Origin: an uncultured bacterium
GTDB lineage: Bacteria; Acidobacteriota; Aminicenantia; Aminicenantales; CALLJL01
Direction of reading: 5' to 3'
NCBI GenBank assembly: GCA_938092135.1
Contig: CALLJL010000023.1
Span: forward strand, 1 to 64,000
Length of the DNA stretch: 64,000 nucleotides
Shown: piece by piece, positions 55,447 to 64,000 of the stretch
How positions within the stretch are numbered: the stretch's first letter is position 1
How the letters are laid out: each line of letters begins with the position of its first letter
Program-made: the position numbers and the translations under genes
The notes under the pieces: model-generated
Database searches by the model: none
The model's input: only the letters and a program-made list of their open reading frames with translations
Told to the model about the DNA's origin: nothing

Positions 55447-57951
55447 TCATTTCTTACCTTTATCTATTGTTTTTTCCATAAGGTCGCAATTAATAAAAGT
55501 TTTAGTTTGAGGATTGAAAAGAATTGTTCTTAATTCAAAGGGCTTAAGTCGAAGTCTTTTTTTGACCTCGTAGAGAGGTAAATGAAGAGTCATTTCCTGA
55601 TTCATTCCGGTAGGCTCAAAAATCCTGATTAAAAGATTATTACCAGATTCACTTTTTTTAACAGCAGGGATAATGACGGCCGGGTTATCGAGAATTAATA
55701 AAGGCTTAACTTTTTTCCCTTTCCCAGGAGGAAAATGAACGAGAGCTGGAGGTTTTTCATGGTGAATCAAAGCTTCCCTTTCCACAAGAGAAAGTCTTTC
55801 TTCAACAGGGCCGGCGTTAATCCAGAAATGGAATATTCTTTCCCCCTGATCATGGCGGACAATGAAGCGATCCTGGGCCAACATTGGTCGATCAGGGACA
55901 GGATCAGCCGCATAGGCTGGTGAGCGAAGAAGGGAAAGCCGAATCTCCCCGGCTCGACAATCAGAGCCATAAAGACCATCATTAATACAGGTTAAGGCCA
56001 GGTCTTGGTTTTTAGAAATGAGAGCTACCCACTTTTGGCTAACAGTTTCCCGGCCATCCACGGGAAGTTCCTCCACTCCATAAACTGTCTGGCCAAGATA
56101 CCAGGCCTCATGAAGGGTTGTGGGCAGGCTCAGCTTAAGCAATCTATCTTTTTCTTGCCAATAAACATTAACTTCAATTTCTATTTCTGTTCCCTTTTTT
56201 GGCAATTTATAGCGAATCAAAAGGAGCGAAAGGTTATAGCCAAAAACGCTTTCGATTATTGTTCTAACTGGTCCATCCTCAATTACCCTGACGGAAGGCA
56301 GAGGAGATGACAGTCCCTGAATTTCCCAGGTTTTGTTTTCAGGAGGAAGGAGTTCAAAACGACCGGCTATTTCTCTAAAGGCTTTTACTGTCATCCCCCA
56401 GGGATCAGCATTATCCACCATAACTAAGGGTTCAAAGGCTCTTGGTTCAAAGATTTCCTGATCTCTGATTTTTAAACGATCGACTAATCCTGTAGAGCAA
56501 TTGATCAATACCTCAAGATCGTCTGACTTGAAATGGATAAAGCCATTTTTTTCTTTGATCTCCTTAAAAGGTCTGGTCTCTTTTCTTTCGAGATAGCAAG
56601 AAAAGCGATGCATCTCGCCCGGTTTCAAATCAGCCTCAAAGACTATTTTCTTTCGCCATTCCACATTTAAATTGCTTTCTTCTTTTTCCAGCTGACAATT
56701 AATAGGTTGCCCCTCTATTTCAAGACGGGGCCACCAAAAGCCACCCTCCCAGTTTATTTCGTGGGGCTGAAATTCTATTTCGATCAGGCTTTTGAAAGAA
56801 AAAGGATGGGGATTAAGAATTAAAATTGGAATTTCTCCTTCCTTGGCTTCAGGCTCGGCGGAAGCGGTGAGAAAGAAAACTTTAGCCTTAATTCGATTGA
56901 GAATTTCAAGACCATGATAGATGATTTTGAGGGCATCTTTTTCGGCTGATTTTATGGCTGAACCGGGAAGAATATCATGAAATTGGACAAAAAGAAGATC
57001 TCTCAGGGCCTGCCTGAGTTCATCGGCTGGATAGGGCATAAGACCCTGAAAGTAGGCCGCTGTGGCCATTTTTTCTGTAAGAAAATACTCAGCTTCAAAT
57101 TCACGAAACGCCCTTTTAATCAGATTCATCGACGTGTAACAGCCTACAGCCCAGGGGTTAAGATCTTTTAGCCATCGGGGTAAAAATTTTTTTTGACGCT
57201 TTAAATCTTTAAAGAAGGCTTCAGGAGTTGAATGTTTGATTTCAAAATCTTTAATTTCTTTAATCAGTTTATCTAGCTCTTTCAAATCTAATTCTGAAGG
57301 TCCGCCCCCATGATTCCCTACTCCCCAGAGAAGCAAGCTTAAATTTTTGTCGGGATTTGATTTTATCCAGCCCTCGACTTTTTCCCTGGCCCGGCCTAAA
57401 CGGGAGTTATAGTGAGCTGTGACCCTCGTGGCCAATATCTCAGAGCCATCGAAGCCGACCCAAATGAATTCTTCACCCGGTAAGGAAAGGTCAACGGGCG
57501 AGGGACGACAGAAAACATAGGAATCATAACCGCTTTTGGCCAGAATTTGAACAAGGCCACGGCTATGGCCAAAGGAATCAAAATTGATGGCTGTCTTTGG
57601 TTCAACCCCAAAATTGGCCATGAAAAATTGGCGACCATAGAGAATCTGGCGAACAAGACTCTCTCCTGAGGGTAAGTTAACATCAGGTTGCAAGAACCAG
57701 CCGCCCATAATATGCCATCTCCTGGAAGCTACAAGTTTTTGAATCTGGCGAAAAAGATCGGGCTCATAATCTTTAACCCATTCATAGAGAAGAGCCTCAT
57801 TGTGGTTGAAGATAAATTCAGGGAAGGATGAGCATAATTTGGCTGCCACTCGGAAGGTAGCCAGAGCTTCTGAGGCTCCTTCTTGCCAGCACCAGAGCCA
57901 GACAGGATCAATATGAGCATTGGCCACAAGATGAATTTTTTTTCTAGCCAT
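55447..57951 (-). CDS. Alpha-mannosidase, glycoside hydrolase family 38
   Basis: An 834-residue retaining alpha-mannosidase. Zinc ligands HxD are at His13-Asp15 (NAHIDPVWLW) and Asp125 in INFDSFGHS is the nucleophile. The central helical domain (about 270-350) and C-terminal beta domain (about 370-834) follow family order. There is no signal peptide, so it acts in the cytoplasm on imported mannosides. Length is shorter than the ~1000 residues of eukaryotic members but usual for bacteria. Followed 9 nt later by an EamA transporter gene; the pair could process and move a sugar, which is inference. Confidence 0.94.
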   Translation of the reverse strand: MARKKIHLVANAHIDPVWLWCWQEGASEALATFRVAAKLCSSFPEFIFNHNEALLYEWVKDYEPDLFRQIQKLVASRRWHIMGGWFLQPDVNLPSGESLVRQILYGRQFFMANFGVEPKTAINFDSFGHSRGLVQILAKSGYDSYVFCRPSPVDLSLPGEEFIWVGFDGSEILATRVTAHYNSRLGRAREKVEGWIKSNPDKNLSLLLWGVGNHGGGPSELDLKELDKLIKEIKDFEIKHSTPEAFFKDLKRQKKFLPRWLKDLNPWAVGCYTSMNLIKRAFREFEAEYFLTEKMATAAYFQGLMPYPADELRQALRDLLFVQFHDILPGSAIKSAEKDALKIIYHGLEILNRIKAKVFFLTASAEPEAKEGEIPILILNPHPFSFKSLIEIEFQPHEINWEGGFWWPRLEIEGQPINCQLEKEESNLNVEWRKKIVFEADLKPGEMHRFSCYLERKETRPFKEIKEKNGFIHFKSDDLEVLINCSTGLVDRLKIRDQEIFEPRAFEPLVMVDNADPWGMTVKAFREIAGRFELLPPENKTWEIQGLSSPLPSVRVIEDGPVRTIIESVFGYNLSLLLIRYKLPKKGTEIEIEVNVYWQEKDRLLKLSLPTTLHEAWYLGQTVYGVEELPVDGRETVSQKWVALISKNQDLALTCINDGLYGSDCRAGEIRLSLLRSPAYAADPVPDRPMLAQDRFIVRHDQGERIFHFWINAGPVEERLSLVEREALIHHEKPPALVHFPPGKGKKVKPLLILDNPAVIIPAVKKSESGNNLLIRIFEPTGMNQEMTLHLPLYEVKKRLRLKPFELRTILFNPQTKTFINCDLMEKTIDKGKK

Positions 57952-58232
57952 GCCTTGCCTCCTTTGAAAGCCTTAGATATTTAAAAACATATTTTCCTGT
58001 TTAAAAGAAAAACGATTGAAGGTTAATTTTCCCTGAAAAATTTCAGGTTGGCAATATTTTTCCCTTTTTTAGACGGAGGAAAATTAGATGGCAGCGATTT
58101 TAATTTTTAAAAATAAACTTTTTGGTCAAAATTAGGCTGGCCTTTTTAAGGTCGATAAGGGTTTTAATTGATCCGGGGTAAATTAGGCTTTTATATTTGA
58201 AAAGGTAACTGGTCTTCGTTTTTTATGGCTAC

Positions 58233-58478
58233 TTACATCCTTTGAGCTGTTGGTGCTTCGCTTTCCTTTTCTTCTTCAAGTTCGCTTTCAAGGCCAAGCA
58301 ACTTAGCTGCTCCTTCATAGATCATGCGAAAGGATTTCTTTGATTCTTGAAGCTCAGCCAGTCTTTCGCGGACTTTTTGGAGCTCTCTTTCTATATGGGC
58401 GTCAATTTCTTCGAGCATTTTTTTGGCTTCCATCATGGTTCGTCTATACAATTCTTCTTGTTCTTTGGTCAAAGGCAT
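58233..58478 (-). CDS. Small coiled-coil protein
   Basis: 81 residues, nearly all helical and strongly charged (LYRRTMMEAKKMLEEIDAHIERELQKVRERLAELQESKKSF), with an acidic tail (ESELEEEKESEAP). It should form a coiled coil; the family is not recognised. The track starts 22 codons upstream, close to the stop of the receiver-TonB gene, but AAAGGAGAAAGG before the ATG at 58478 decides for the later start. It follows the receiver-TonB gene by 37 nt and is probably co-transcribed with it, so it may be an accessory of that protein. Confidence 0.72.
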   Translation of the reverse strand: MPLTKEQEELYRRTMMEAKKMLEEIDAHIERELQKVRERLAELQESKKSFRMIYEGAAKLLGLESELEEEKESEAPTAQRM

Positions 58479-58515
58479 GTCCTTTCTCCTTTCATCAGCC
58501 AGTTTCCACTTTTCA

Positions 58516-60342
58516 TTATTTTCTAAGCCGGAAACGAATTTCAATAGGTTTCCAGACTTTTACTTTAAGGCCATTTTTCACGGCAGGCGTAAATTTCCAT
58601 TGGCGGACAGCGGCCTCAGCTGCCTGCTCAAGAGAGGAACCGTTTTTGATTCCTCGGAGAATTTCGGTTTTGATCACATCACCCTTTTCAGAGATAAGGG
58701 CATTGACAACAACTATTCCTTCAAGGCCCATCTGTTTGGCCAACTCAGGATATTTTGGTTCCACTATTTTAACCGGACGAGGCTGAATATCAACCTGACT
58801 AATAGGCACAAGGTCGCCTTCATTTATATTTAGGGATTGAGATTCAATTTTAGGCTCAGCTTTGGTTTCCTGTTCCTTAACTTCAGTTGCCTGAACAGAG
58901 GAAAACTCTTTTTCAGTTTTAATTGGAGTTGGATTTGCGGGTAAAGCTAGGGGAGCTGAAGAGGATTCAGTAGCTAAAATGGGTAGAGGCTCTTCCTCGG
59001 GTGGTTCTTCTTTATTTAAAGGAAGGATCGAGGCAAGCTTGTTTATTTGCTTTCTGACCGCATCTTCTCCCGGCACTGGTTTAGCTACGGTTGCCTGCTC
59101 TTCAATCCTTGAGGAAATATTCTGAGATATATCAGAGGTAGATATATCGGCAGTAACCTTTTGCGTTTCCGCCACTGCTTGCTGGGGAATGGGCAGTTCG
59201 GTCTTTTTAGGCTTAAAGAAGAAAATTCCCAAAAGAGTTAAAGCGATGGCTCCAGTCACACCAAAAAGAATGTAAGCGGGTGATCTCTTTTTTCCCTCGT
59301 GTTCAGTTTCAAAATAGCCCAGGTAAACCGAAGGTCGATCAGGACTACCAACCTTTTCAACTTCTTCTTCCATAACCGTTTGCTTGATAGATTGCTCATA
59401 AGATTTTGTTTTTAATTCTTCGGCGACTTTCTTTCCAAGGTCAACCGCGCTAGCGAAAGGTTGCTTTTCTGTGTCAATTATTTTTTCTTTTTCAGTAATT
59501 ACAGAAAAAGGTGATTTTTTGATTTCAGTTTCTATGACTTGCTTTTCTGCGATATGGGTTTCTTCGATTGAAGGCTTGGGCTTCAGAGGTTCAACGGGCT
59601 TTAATTCTGGTCCCTTGAGTTTACTTTCAGAGGGAAGAGCTGTTTTTATAGGCAGCGGTTCCTTGAATATTTTTTGCGGTTCTTCTTTCTTTTGTTCAGG
59701 AGAAAGCTTTTTTCGTCCATCAAAGCCAAGATCGGCTAATGTTTTTTCAAGAAGTTTATCGATTTCATCGCCGCTTGCAATTGGCTTTTTAGTCATTTTT
59801 TCCTTTGAGGGAGAGGCTGAAAAAGACGAAGGTTCGATTACTTTAAGGGGAGGTATTTCTTTTATTATTGGCGATAGTTCTTCCAAGGATTCAAGCATCA
59901 ATTCTTCTTCATCAACCGGCGGTTTTACGGCTGGGCCAAGAACATCGAGAATTGCTTTAGCCATTTCTTCTCGCTGCCAAGGTTTCGTCAAGAAAGCAGC
60001 TGCTTTATAGGTTTGGATTGCTTCCATTTTATGACGAGAATCTTTATATATTCCTGTAATGATAATTACCGGCACCTTTCCCTGAGTTTCAATATAAATT
60101 TGTTGGCTGAGCTCAAAGCCGCTCATTTTGGGCAGCATGGCTTCAAGAAAGACTATTTGAGGTTTCTGATTCCTAAACAGCTCTAAGGCCGTGAGGCCAT
60201 CCTTGGCCATGATGACTTCCATGCCGGCTTCCTTAAGATAGGAGCTAAGAATTTCAAGCGAAGTGGAATCAAAATCAGCAATAAGAGCCTTCAGACCGAA
60301 GACCCGGTTTCGCAAGCTCTCGGTCGAAAGTGTTAGGGGCAT
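58516..60342 (-). CDS. Receiver-domain-TonB fusion protein
   Basis: A 608-residue chimera: a response-regulator receiver domain (about 17-135), a long Pro/Lys/Glu-rich linker, one membrane helix (AYILFGVTGAIALTLLGIFFF, about 358-380), a periplasmic linker and a TonB C-terminal domain (about 525-608; VEPKYPELAKQMGLEGIVVV). The phosphoacceptor Asp is Glu67 (FLEAMLPKMSG), and the acidic pair reads DFD (23-25); Lys119 is kept. It may thus be locked in an active-like state or bind a partner without phosphorylation. No histidine kinase, exbB or exbD gene is adjacent. A small coiled-coil gene follows. Confidence 0.88.
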   Translation of the reverse strand: MPLTLSTESLRNRVFGLKALIADFDSTSLEILSSYLKEAGMEVIMAKDGLTALELFRNQKPQIVFLEAMLPKMSGFELSQQIYIETQGKVPVIIITGIYKDSRHKMEAIQTYKAAAFLTKPWQREEMAKAILDVLGPAVKPPVDEEELMLESLEELSPIIKEIPPLKVIEPSSFSASPSKEKMTKKPIASGDEIDKLLEKTLADLGFDGRKKLSPEQKKEEPQKIFKEPLPIKTALPSESKLKGPELKPVEPLKPKPSIEETHIAEKQVIETEIKKSPFSVITEKEKIIDTEKQPFASAVDLGKKVAEELKTKSYEQSIKQTVMEEEVEKVGSPDRPSVYLGYFETEHEGKKRSPAYILFGVTGAIALTLLGIFFFKPKKTELPIPQQAVAETQKVTADISTSDISQNISSRIEEQATVAKPVPGEDAVRKQINKLASILPLNKEEPPEEEPLPILATESSSAPLALPANPTPIKTEKEFSSVQATEVKEQETKAEPKIESQSLNINEGDLVPISQVDIQPRPVKIVEPKYPELAKQMGLEGIVVVNALISEKGDVIKTEILRGIKNGSSLEQAAEAAVRQWKFTPAVKNGLKVKVWKPIEIRFRLRK

Positions 60343-60518
60343 CTCCCTTCTCCCCGAAATAACTTTTATTTCAATTTCATTCTAATTATTTTTTTCCCTA
60401 TATAACCCGGTCAATCACCCTTTAGGGTGATTCGAAGGAGGAAATTGGGAAGTTATTAGGGTTAGAAAAGTGAATAGCGCCGCCAGAAGCAATGAGTTAA
60501 GATATTAAAAGGAATAAT

Positions 60519-61301
60519 TTGCTTCGGAAAAGGAGGCCAGAAATAGGTCTTATTGGTCGGGAAGTTAAGGCTCGGAGCCTTCTTAATAAATCCAAAATAT
60601 TTGATTACTGTCTTAATCCTTATACAGGATGCCAGGTTGGGTGTCGATACTGTTATGCCAGGCTATTCATACCCCGATATAGCGGCCATAGGGAGCCCTG
60701 GGGGACTTTCGTCGATGTCAAAGTTAATGCCGTCGAGGTTCTTATGAGACAGCTTTGCCATGCTCGAAGAGGGGTAGTTTGGATTTCTTCGGTTTGTGAT
60801 CCCTATCAGCCTATAGAACGCCGTTTTCAATTGACTAGGCGATTGCTTGAAGTTTTGCTCACCTTCCAGTTTCCAGTTAACCTTCAGACAAAGAATATCC
60901 TTATTCTCAGGGATCTTGATCTCCTCCGTCGCTTTGAAGAAATCGAAGTTGGTTTGACCGTAACTACTGAAAATGAGGCTATAGCTCGGCTTTTTGAGCC
61001 CGGAGCCTCCTCCGTTAAAGAAAGAATTGAAGCTCTTGATAAACTAAAAAAGATCGGTCTAAGAACCTTTGCTTTCCTTGGGCCGTTGCTTCCCGGTGAC
61101 CCAAGGAAATTAATTTCCCTTCTTGAAGGCAAGGTGGATCATATTTTTATTGACCGGATGAATTATCTGCCGACCGTCATCGGTTTCTATCGGCAGCATG
61201 GCCTTGAAAGATTTGCTTCGGATAACTTTTTCTTTGAGCAAAAAGAAAAATTGCTCAAAGCTTTGGAATGGACGACCATTTCGGTCGAAGTTTTATTTTG
61301 A
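60519..61301 (+). CDS. SplB-like radical SAM protein (Rv2578c-type)
   Basis: A 260-residue iron-sulfur enzyme. The CxxxCxxC motif is in NPYTGCQVGCRYCYAR (about 33-48), and VWISSVCDPYQPIERRFQLTRRLLEVL and LTVTTENEAIARLFEPGASSVKERIEALDKL are typical of the spore-photoproduct-lyase-related family often named DNA repair photolyase. A DNA repair role has not been shown for this subgroup. The start is TTG at 60519 with AAAGGA 5 nt before it; no ATG lies upstream of the cluster. Confidence 0.86.
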   Translation: MLRKRRPEIGLIGREVKARSLLNKSKIFDYCLNPYTGCQVGCRYCYARLFIPRYSGHREPWGTFVDVKVNAVEVLMRQLCHARRGVVWISSVCDPYQPIERRFQLTRRLLEVLLTFQFPVNLQTKNILILRDLDLLRRFEEIEVGLTVTTENEAIARLFEPGASSVKERIEALDKLKKIGLRTFAFLGPLLPGDPRKLISLLEGKVDHIFIDRMNYLPTVIGFYRQHGLERFASDNFFFEQKEKLLKALEWTTISVEVLF

Positions 61302-61343
61302 AATTATAAAAAAGATTTTAAATTGACTTTAATCGGAAGCTTT

Positions 61344-62204
61344 ATGTCTAAATTTCATTTTAAAGATATTATCTGTCTTACCTATCTTTTTCTTGTTCTT
61401 ATTTTTATTCTCCTTTTTCGAAACAATATTTCTGAATGGGAAATTCACACTCTTCGCCATGTCCTCCTTATAGGGGGAATAATTTTTATCACCAAATTCA
61501 AAATCCATAAGGAGCGAAAACTTTGGCTTTTTAGCCAAATTTTTTATCCTGTCGCCATCATCATTTTCTCCTGGATAGAATTGAAACCCCTAGGACAAAT
61601 GATTCCCTTTCGACAGGATTTGACTCTGTTTATTATTAAAGGTGAAGCCTTTATCTTTGGGTTTGAAAACTTAAAATCCCTTCATCGATCCTTTTGTTTC
61701 TGCCTGGATGAGTTTATGAGTTTCCTCTATCTAAGCTATTATTTAATCTTGCCCCTTGTCACCATCCCCCTTTTTTTTCGTAAAAAAATAGATTTTACCG
61801 AGGCCATTATTTTTTTAGTTACTTTAACTTACCTGAGCAATTTTCTCTTTTTTTACTTTTTCCCTTCATTAAGTCCCAATTATCTCAACTTTTGGGAAAT
61901 AGAGAGCAAGAAGTCCTCCAGAGGAGGTCTCTTTGCTCGGCTGATCGACTTTATCCAGACTAAAGAAGGGGTTAGGGGGGCTGCCTTTCCTTCCTCCCAT
62001 TTGAGTGCCGTCACCTGTCTCACTTTAGCTTCCTGGATTTATTGGAATAAATTAGTCGCCATTTTCCTTTCTTTTTTGGGTCCTTTGATCGGCTTTTCAG
62101 CCATATATCTAGGTTATCATCATGTCCTTGATTGCCTGGCCGGAATTATCTGGGGCGGGTTGAGTTTCTTAGTCGGCCTAAAGCTTCTGAAGATTAAAAA
62201 ATGA
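61344..62204 (+). CDS. PAP2-superfamily membrane phosphatase
   Basis: 286 residues with about seven membrane segments. Motifs AAFPSSHLSAV (PSxH) and YLGYHHVLDCLAGI (HxxxD) are the second and third parts of the PAP2 active site; the first (K-x6-RP) is not clear. Members dephosphorylate phosphatidate, undecaprenyl diphosphate or similar lipids, or make inositol phospholipids. The track starts at TTG seven codons earlier, but GGAAG 4 nt before the ATG at 61344 favours that start. It follows the SplB-like gene by 42 nt. Confidence 0.84.
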   Translation: MSKFHFKDIICLTYLFLVLIFILLFRNNISEWEIHTLRHVLLIGGIIFITKFKIHKERKLWLFSQIFYPVAIIIFSWIELKPLGQMIPFRQDLTLFIIKGEAFIFGFENLKSLHRSFCFCLDEFMSFLYLSYYLILPLVTIPLFFRKKIDFTEAIIFLVTLTYLSNFLFFYFFPSLSPNYLNFWEIESKKSSRGGLFARLIDFIQTKEGVRGAAFPSSHLSAVTCLTLASWIYWNKLVAIFLSFLGPLIGFSAIYLGYHHVLDCLAGIIWGGLSFLVGLKLLKIKK

Positions 62205-62304
62205 TTTTTGCTTCCCGATTCGAAGATTTAAATATTGGGAAATTAAAAAATAAAAATATAGATAAAAAAAATAGCTTGAATTATAATATTTAAAGAAAAA
62301 GAGG

Positions 62305-63717
62305 ATGTTTCAGCTTAAAGGAATAGGTGTATCTGTTAAGATGAAGCCTCCTCTTGATCCTGATTTTATTCCTTCCAGCCTCTGGAATCGGGCCTTCCGA
62401 CAACAGGTAACCAAGTCAGTTTCTAAGGCGGTCAAAGTGGCTTTAGAAAGAGAATCAGGTGGTCTTTCATGTTATGAACTGACCTTAGCCGGCTCTTCAG
62501 CTAAGGAAGCAAGGGAGGCCAATCTTTTTTATGTGGATAGAATTATTAAAAATTTGTTATGGATGAGAGGAGGCTGGCGTCTTTATTTAAGCGGACCAGA
62601 TGAGATTGTCCAACCTCTCTTGAAAGTTTATTCAAGAGAAGGAGAAAGAGCTTTTGACGTGGATTTAATGTCTAAGGCTTACCGCGAGTCCTTTGAAGTT
62701 ATCGTCCTTGACCAAAAAGAAGAATTTCCTTCTCCCCAAGAGAAGACAAGACCCCTCGGGGGTCATCTTGATGGTTACCGGATAGGTTTCGACCTTGGCG
62801 CAAGTGATTGGAAAGTGGCCGCGTTAGCTCAGGGAGAAACCGTTTATACCGCTGAATTTCCCTGGTTACCCTCAGAGGCTGCTGATCCCCATTATCATTA
62901 CCATCATCTTCAAGCAGCTCTTCATCTAGCAGCTGCCCATTTGCCCCGAGTTGAAGCCATTGGTGGCAGTGCCGCTGGAATTTATATAAATAATGAACCC
63001 CGCGTTGCTTCCCTTTTTCGAAGCCTTTCCCCTGAACTTTTTGATCAAGCCATCAGGCCTCTTTTTCATCGCCTTAAAAAAGAATGGGGAGTTCCCCTTG
63101 AAGTGGCCAACGATGGCGAGGTGGCCGCCTTAGCCGGGGCGATGGGTTTCAAAATCAATAAGCTGCTGGCGATTTCCATGGGTTCAAGTGAAGCCGGCGG
63201 CTATATTAATAAAGACGGCTATATTACCGATTGGCTTAATGAGTTAGCCTTTGTTCCCATTGATTATCGTTCTGATGCGCCTCAAGATGAATGGTCTGGA
63301 GACAGAGGCTGCGGTGTCCAATATTTTTCACAACAAGCTGTTTTCCGGCTAGCCCGGTCAGCTGGTCTGGCCCTCGATGAGAGCCTGCCACCCACTGAGA
63401 AATTAAAACAAGTTCAAGACTATCTTAAGAAGAACGATCGAAGAGCCCGCCTTATCTTTGAAACTATAGGCGTTTATCTTGGATATGGAATTGCCCATTA
63501 TGCAGACTTTTATGACCTCGATCATGTCTTCATCCTTGGTCGGGTGAGTTCAGGCGATGGGGGATCGATCATAGTGGAAATAGCCCAGAGGGTTCTCCAA
63601 TTAGAGTTTCCTGAACTTGCTGAGAAAATTAAATTTCATTTGCCTGATGAAAGATTCAGACGTCTTGGACAAGCGGTGGCGGCGGCCACTTTACCCATCA
63701 TTCCTGCAAAGAATTAA
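62305..63717 (+). CDS. ASKHA-fold ROK-like protein with N-terminal extension
   Basis: 470 residues. The C-terminal ~310 form an actin-like ATPase/kinase fold: FDLGASDWKVAAL (phosphate loop, about 163-175), VEAIGGSAAGIYI, VANDGEVAALAGAMG (about 269-283) and AISMGSSEAGGYI (about 289-301), resembling ROK sugar kinases. The ROK zinc motif CxCGxxGC is missing, and the first ~150 residues match nothing I know. It could be a kinase, a glucokinase-like regulator or a scaffold. The PIG-L deacetylase gene follows 120 nt later, hinting at sugar metabolism. Start at 62305 is uncertain; a second ATG lies 36 nt downstream. Confidence 0.75.
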   Translation: MFQLKGIGVSVKMKPPLDPDFIPSSLWNRAFRQQVTKSVSKAVKVALERESGGLSCYELTLAGSSAKEAREANLFYVDRIIKNLLWMRGGWRLYLSGPDEIVQPLLKVYSREGERAFDVDLMSKAYRESFEVIVLDQKEEFPSPQEKTRPLGGHLDGYRIGFDLGASDWKVAALAQGETVYTAEFPWLPSEAADPHYHYHHLQAALHLAAAHLPRVEAIGGSAAGIYINNEPRVASLFRSLSPELFDQAIRPLFHRLKKEWGVPLEVANDGEVAALAGAMGFKINKLLAISMGSSEAGGYINKDGYITDWLNELAFVPIDYRSDAPQDEWSGDRGCGVQYFSQQAVFRLARSAGLALDESLPPTEKLKQVQDYLKKNDRRARLIFETIGVYLGYGIAHYADFYDLDHVFILGRVSSGDGGSIIVEIAQRVLQLEFPELAEKIKFHLPDERFRRLGQAVAAATLPIIPAKN

Positions 63718-63837
63718 AAAGGGATATAAATTGAAATTTGGCTTAAAGCAATAAAATTTTTAGCCCAAAATAACTAAGGGAATTAATCGGAAACTAATAG
63801 ATAGAAAGATTGAAGTAGAAAAAGGAAGGGGATGACA

Positions 63838-64000
63838 ATGAAATTGAATCATGAAGGTTCAGAAATTTTTATTCCTGACGGGGTTGATGAAGAAAAGGCT
63901 TTTGCCCGAACTACCCACCTAGGCATCGGGGCCCATCCTGATGATCTAGAAATAATGGCCTATGATGGAATTCTCCGTTGTTTTAAAAATCCTGAACTTT
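63838..64000 (+). CDS. PIG-L/LmbE-family deacetylase (C-terminus beyond window)
   Basis: 54 codons are visible and the gene runs off the right edge. AHPDDLE is the zinc-binding signature of the PIG-L/LmbE family, which removes N-acetyl groups from GlcNAc derivatives and related compounds. AGGAAGGGG with 6 nt spacing favours the ATG at 63838; an in-frame ATG lies 6 nt before it. It follows the ROK-like gene on the same strand. Confidence 0.85.
   Translation, partial: MKLNHEGSEIFIPDGVDEEKAFARTTHLGIGAHPDDLEIMAYDGILRCFKNPEL

Overview
The window is bacterial and the cell was almost certainly Gram-negative (diderm). It encodes an OMPP1/FadL-like outer-membrane protein, two TonB C-terminal proteins, several lipoproteins, a PBP1a-type peptidoglycan synthase, a MurJ flippase and an exported HtrA protease. 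Low GC, a long secreted VPS10/BNR-repeat protein, zinc-finger-TonB and receiver-TonB fusions, and M14 and beta-lactamase-like secreted hydrolases resemble uncultured Acidobacteriota-related lineages such as Aminicenantota. That placement is inference from gene content only; no phylogeny was possible.

Layout. 1-2961 (minus) is a compact defence-type operon: HsdM methylase, MNT nucleotidyltransferase, HEPN protein and a TrlF-like PHP protein that runs off the left edge; an apparent transposase remnant lies just upstream. 3523-8635 holds two large secreted proteins (M14 carboxypeptidase, VPS10-like). 9155-10531 is an AAA_14/DUF4143 ATPase behind a near-perfect 38-bp palindrome. 10603-16420 carries secreted or envelope proteins (calcium-loop protein, serine hydrolase lipoprotein, acetamidase-like protein, zinc-finger-TonB). 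16790-23865 mixes an alanine racemase with a Tat-like leader, small unknown genes, tRNA-Leu, a lipoprotein, an ArsR regulator, nagB with a decayed partial copy beside it, a stand-alone GMP synthase ATPase subunit and tRNA-Glu. 24054-29728 holds tRNA-Gln and a tight run of UPF0104 membrane protein, nrdR, hsp20, lon and thiL. 29879-36706 has an outer-membrane porin, a DapF lacking both catalytic cysteines, htrA, tmk and PBP1a. 36777-44272 is a minus-strand operon (deacetylase, Na+ symporter, B12-radical SAM, SMC). 44452-46802 is a VanZ/radical SAM pair whose 3' end runs antisense into tRNA-Thr. 46999-57951 contains a DUF1846 protein, a TPR lipoprotein, membrane proteins, MurJ, a CBM9/DOMON-like protein, a DMT transporter and a GH38 alpha-mannosidase. 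58233-64000 ends with a receiver-TonB fusion, an SplB-like radical SAM protein, a PAP2 phosphatase, an ASKHA/ROK-like protein and the start of a PIG-L deacetylase.

How the genes fit together. Sugar and amino-sugar use is suggested by nagB, GH38, the ROK-like/PIG-L pair and the symporter. Protein and peptide turnover is suggested by M14, HtrA, Lon and Hsp20. Envelope building is represented by Alr, DapF, PBP1a, MurJ, PAP2 and the TonB proteins. A short repeat (core TGTGTCCCCATTTTT) recurs between genes and has twice become part of a coding sequence. The most unusual items are the HsdM-MNT-HEPN-TrlF operon, the Cys-to-Ser DapF, the receiver-TonB fusion with Glu at the phosphoacceptor site, and the alanine racemase with a Tat-like leader and an altered active-site loop.
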